9,807 bases of DNA, from NCBI GenBank assembly GCA_024639035.1, contig JAHEJE010000085.1, positions 1 through 9,807 of the forward strand, in the 5' to 3' direction. The notes beneath the pieces are model-generated. The model ran no database searches. It saw only the letters and a program-made list of their open reading frames with translations, and had not been told where the DNA came from. This document shows, in pieces, positions 7,269-9,807 of the stretch. This DNA comes from Alphaproteobacteria bacterium. Lineage in GTDB: Bacteria; Pseudomonadota; Alphaproteobacteria; Rhizobiales; Aestuariivirgaceae. Made by a program: the position numbers and the translations under genes. How positions within the stretch are numbered: position 1 is the first letter of the stretch; each line of letters begins with the position of its first letter.

Positions 7269-7940
7269 TCAGACGACCTCGTAGCCGAACTCAGCCGCCA
7301 TTTCTGTCAACCATTCCCAGAAGCTTTCAGCAAAGCCGCGGAACAGTGACAGTTCGAAATGGTCGGCGCCGACCTGGGCGATGTGGACGCCGACATGAGC
7401 CATCTGGGTGACTGCACATTGGCCCGGCCCGAATTCACGCGGGTGCAGATCGACGGATGTGCCCTTGGCGAGAAGTTCGCGCACCCGAGGGCCTTTCAGA
7501 GACAGGATAATGCGGCCATGGCTCTGCTCGGAGACCGATGCCAGGCCTTCAAGCCGGTCCCTCAACTCACGGAACAATGCACCTTCGTCGTGTTTGCCAG
7601 AGACAACGTACCATTGTTCCGGCCCGCACCAGTGCACATCCACCCCGCGTGCCGAAGCCGAATGGCCCGGGGCCGGGCAATCGACCCCATAGTGCTTGTT
7701 CATCGCCACGTTGAGCGCACGCATCTTGCCCTTGCGAGCGATCACTGTGGCGATCGACATCGGATGCCGCACGGAGATTTGTACGCCCGGACCACCGGCA
7801 TGATCGGCCCCGCCGCGGCCGTAAGCGATGGCGCCGTCGAGCGGCGACACCCGGTTGATGGTGACCGCTGGCGCCTTAACCGCTGCCTTGCGTACTGGCT
7901 TTCGCACGGCTGTCTTGCGTGGAGTTACTGCCCTAGCCAT
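7269..7940 (-). CDS. soxG: Sarcosine oxidase, gamma subunit
   Basis: SoxG is the small structural subunit of heterotetrameric sarcosine oxidase in the cytoplasm. The body from about residue 33 (SPLDG) to the end matches the SoxG family by its overall pattern. This includes VHWCGPEQWYVVSG, the LxxRLEGLASVSEQSHGRI segment, LKGPRVRELLAKGTSVDLHP and the C-terminal ELSLFRGFAESFWEWL helix, related in fold to the aminomethyltransferase (GcvT) folate domain. The chosen ATG at 7940 gives 223 residues and overlaps the soxA stop by 8 bases, consistent with coupled translation. AAGGAG lies 13 bases upstream inside soxA, a little far. ATGs at 7952 and 7964 are alternatives, the first too close to that site and the second without one. 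The first 30 or so residues are an unusual basic Ala/Pro/Val/Lys/Arg tail before the conserved domain. Confidence 0.88.
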   Translation of the reverse strand: MARAVTPRKTAVRKPVRKAAVKAPAVTINRVSPLDGAIAYGRGGADHAGGPGVQISVRHPMSIATVIARKGKMRALNVAMNKHYGVDCPAPGHSASARGVDVHWCGPEQWYVVSGKHDEGALFRELRDRLEGLASVSEQSHGRIILSLKGPRVRELLAKGTSVDLHPREFGPGQCAVTQMAHVGVHIAQVGADHFELSLFRGFAESFWEWLTEMAAEFGYEVV

Positions 7941-9807
7941 GGAGTTTCGCATGCTCCTTGTCATAAAATATCGGATCGCAGACTTCGGCCAACATGTGGG
8001 CCCCGCGCAGTCCGTCCCAAACCTGGATAATTTCGCCGTGCCGCTCGCGGCCGCCGTTGAGGTAGCCGAGTGCGATCCATTGTTCGAGCATCGGCGAATA
8101 GGCCACCGCTGTTACGTAACCCTGGTCGTTAGCCATCGATGGTGTATCGCCGCGCCTGAGCAGGTGCGAGCCGGCCTTGATGGTCAGCGTCTCGTCAATT
8201 GGCCGGATGCCGACGAACTGTGGCCGATCCGGCACATGCAGTGCATCCCGCTGCGCCATCATGCGGCCGATGTAGTCCTTCTTGGTCGACATCATGCGGC
8301 CCATGCCCATGTCGTAGACCGTCGAGGTGCCGTTGAGCTCACCGCCCGCGACATGGCCTTTTTCGATACGCATCACCGACAACGCTTCGGTGCCGTACGG
8401 TTGGATGCCGTATTCCGCGCCGGCATGCATGATCGAGCGGATCACCGCATCGCCGTAGTCCGCCGGTACGGAGAGTTCGAAAGCCAGTTCGCCTGAGAAT
8501 GAGATGCGGAACAACCGTCCCTTGATGCCGCCGGAGACAATCACCTCCTGCGCGCCCAGATACGGGAAAGCTTCGTCGCTCAAATCCTGTGCAATGATCT
8601 TTTGCAGTGTCTTGCGGGCTTTAGGTCCGGCAACGGCCATTTGCGCCCATTGTTCCGTTACCGAAACATATTGCACATCGAGTTCCGGCCACAGCGTCTG
8701 GTGGCAGTATTCCATGTGGCTCATCACGCCGCCGGCATTCGCCGTCGTGGTGGTCATGAAGTAGTGGTCGTCCGCCAGCCTACTCGAGGTGCCGTCGTCG
8801 AACACCATACCGTCTTCACGCAGCATCAGGCCATAACGTGCCTTGCCGACCTGCAATGTCTTCCAGCCATTGCAATAAAGCCGGTTCATGAACTCCGCCA
8901 CGTCCGGCCCCTGGACATCGATCTTGCCGAGGGTGGAGACATCGCACACACCGACATTGGTGCGGGCGTTGATGACCTCACGCTTGACGCTGTCCAGCCA
9001 ATGGGTCTCGCCCGATTGCGGGAACCATTGCGTGCGGTACCACAGGCCGGCCTCGACGAATACCGCACCCTGTTCCTCGGCCCATTTGTGCAGCGGGGTC
9101 TTGCGCACGGGCTGGAAGTGATGGCCGTGGTAGGGACCGGCGAAGGCGCCGAAGGATACCGGCGTGTAATAGGGCCGGTAGGTTGTGGTCGACACTTCGG
9201 CAATGGACTTCGCCGTCGCCTCGGCCAGAATGGCGATGGCATTGACGTTCGATGTCTTGCCCTGATCGGTCGCCATGCCGGTGGTCGTATAGCGCTTGGT
9301 CAACTCGATATCGCTATAGCCTTCGTGCGCTGCCAGCGGGATATCCCTGGCGGTCACATCGTTCTGGTAGTCGACGAACGCCTTGCCGGTCGACTGCTTG
9401 ACCCACCACAAGGCGGAAACTTCATATGAGGCATCGTCGCGTGCCGTGGGAACCGCAACGGCCTTCGACGTGAAGCCACATTGATGCGCCGCCTTGACGC
9501 CCTTGGCGGCACCGTCCTTCAGACAGCCGGATAGTGAAAGGATACCGGCGGACGACCCTGCGGCAACAATTTCCGGGCCGACATTGGGGGTTACGAATGC
9601 CGAGATACCTTCGTTCCACACCGGGCGTGCGCCCTTGTGGCAGGCGAGATGGACGATCGGGCTCCAGCCGCCGGACATGGCAACGAAGTCACACGACATG
9701 TGCTCGTGACTGCCACCGCGGCTGAAATCGATGCTGTTGACCTTCTTGCCGCCCTTGACGTCGGTGATGACGCCGCCGGCGATCACCGGCACGCCGCCGG
9801 CATCGAG
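7933..9807 (-). CDS. soxA: Sarcosine oxidase, alpha subunit, 5' partial
   Basis: SoxA is the large catalytic subunit of heterotetrameric sarcosine oxidase. With SoxB it oxidatively demethylates sarcosine to glycine, passing the one-carbon unit to tetrahydrofolate and making H2O2. The frame is open to the right edge, so the N-terminal third or so (ferredoxin-like and most of the NAD-binding part) lies outside; 624 residues are visible of a usual total near 1000. Seen in order: the end of the NAD-binding domain (SGGWSPIVHLACHKG and AAGSSAGILSLSGCL, about 45-96) and the VDYQNDVTARDI and KRYTTTGMATDQGKTSNV signatures (about 145-188). Then come TYRPYYTPVSFGAFAG (about 209-224), the GcvT-like folate domain (about 230-500) and the GcvT C-terminal barrel. 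Its stop overlaps soxG. The usual order soxB-soxD-soxA-soxG predicts soxD just beyond 9807. Confidence 0.95.
   Translation of the reverse strand, partial: LDAGGVPVIAGGVITDVKGGKKVNSIDFSRGGSHEHMSCDFVAMSGGWSPIVHLACHKGARPVWNEGISAFVTPNVGPEIVAAGSSAGILSLSGCLKDGAAKGVKAAHQCGFTSKAVAVPTARDDASYEVSALWWVKQSTGKAFVDYQNDVTARDIPLAAHEGYSDIELTKRYTTTGMATDQGKTSNVNAIAILAEATAKSIAEVSTTTYRPYYTPVSFGAFAGPYHGHHFQPVRKTPLHKWAEEQGAVFVEAGLWYRTQWFPQSGETHWLDSVKREVINARTNVGVCDVSTLGKIDVQGPDVAEFMNRLYCNGWKTLQVGKARYGLMLREDGMVFDDGTSSRLADDHYFMTTTTANAGGVMSHMEYCHQTLWPELDVQYVSVTEQWAQMAVAGPKARKTLQKIIAQDLSDEAFPYLGAQEVIVSGGIKGRLFRISFSGELAFELSVPADYGDAVIRSIMHAGAEYGIQPYGTEALSVMRIEKGHVAGGELNGTSTVYDMGMGRMMSTKKDYIGRMMAQRDALHVPDRPQFVGIRPIDETLTIKAGSHLLRRGDTPSMANDQGYVTAVAYSPMLEQWIALGYLNGGRERHGEIIQVWDGLRGAHMLAEVCDPIFYDKEHAKLHG

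Noticed and set aside
8602..9429. 275-residue plus-strand open frame opposite soxA, and similar long frames at 7359-8030 and 7828-8496
   Set aside because: All lie antisense to conserved soxA/soxG coding sequence and have the Arg/His-rich composition typical of antisense frames in GC-rich genomes.
1..9807. Mobile element, defence system, CRISPR or phage module
   Set aside because: Every gene of size is a cell-envelope, UDP-sugar or sarcosine-oxidation gene, except one unassigned EF-hand protein. No transposase, integrase, repeat array, nuclease or toxin-antitoxin pattern is visible.

Overview
The window reads as an ordinary chromosomal segment of a GC-rich alphaproteobacterium, most likely in Hyphomicrobiales (Rhizobiales). 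The grounds are high-GC codon use, a split sarcosine oxidase (soxA/soxG), an MltB-type lytic transglycosylase next to a DUF459 SGNH hydrolase, and galU/galE genes beside a BBP2-like outer-membrane barrel. This placement is inferred from gene content, not from a search. I see no tRNA, rRNA, CRISPR array, transposase, integrase or prophage gene, and no gene-free stretch longer than 300 bases.

Left part (1-5571), cell-envelope genes. A 5'-truncated beta-barrel protein (+) runs tail to tail into galU (-); both stop codons lie in one CTATAG palindrome. galU and galE are divergent across a 122-base gap (1968-2089). GalU makes UDP-glucose and GalE converts it to UDP-galactose, so together they supply surface polysaccharide sugars. 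After galE, on the same strand, come a secreted lytic murein transglycosylase with a TTG start and a C-terminal peptidoglycan-binding domain, then a secreted SGNH/GDSL hydrolase of the DUF459 family. These two look like a periplasmic pair.

Right part (5578-9807), minus strand. In transcription order these are the C-terminal two thirds of soxA (cut by the right window edge), soxG overlapping its end, and, after 107 bases, a secreted protein with four EF-hand-type calcium loops and a large C-terminal region I do not recognise. SoxA and SoxG are two of the four subunits of heterotetrameric sarcosine oxidase, which demethylates sarcosine to glycine using tetrahydrofolate and O2. SoxB and SoxD would be expected just beyond the right edge. 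The EF-hand gene and the DUF459 gene converge with six bases between their stops.

No convincing new multi-gene system is visible. The least explained item is the EF-hand protein. Smaller curiosities are a basic repetitive tail on SoxG, hairpins in the galE-transglycosylase-hydrolase spacers, overlapping palindromes in the galU/galE gap, and the shared palindromic stop.
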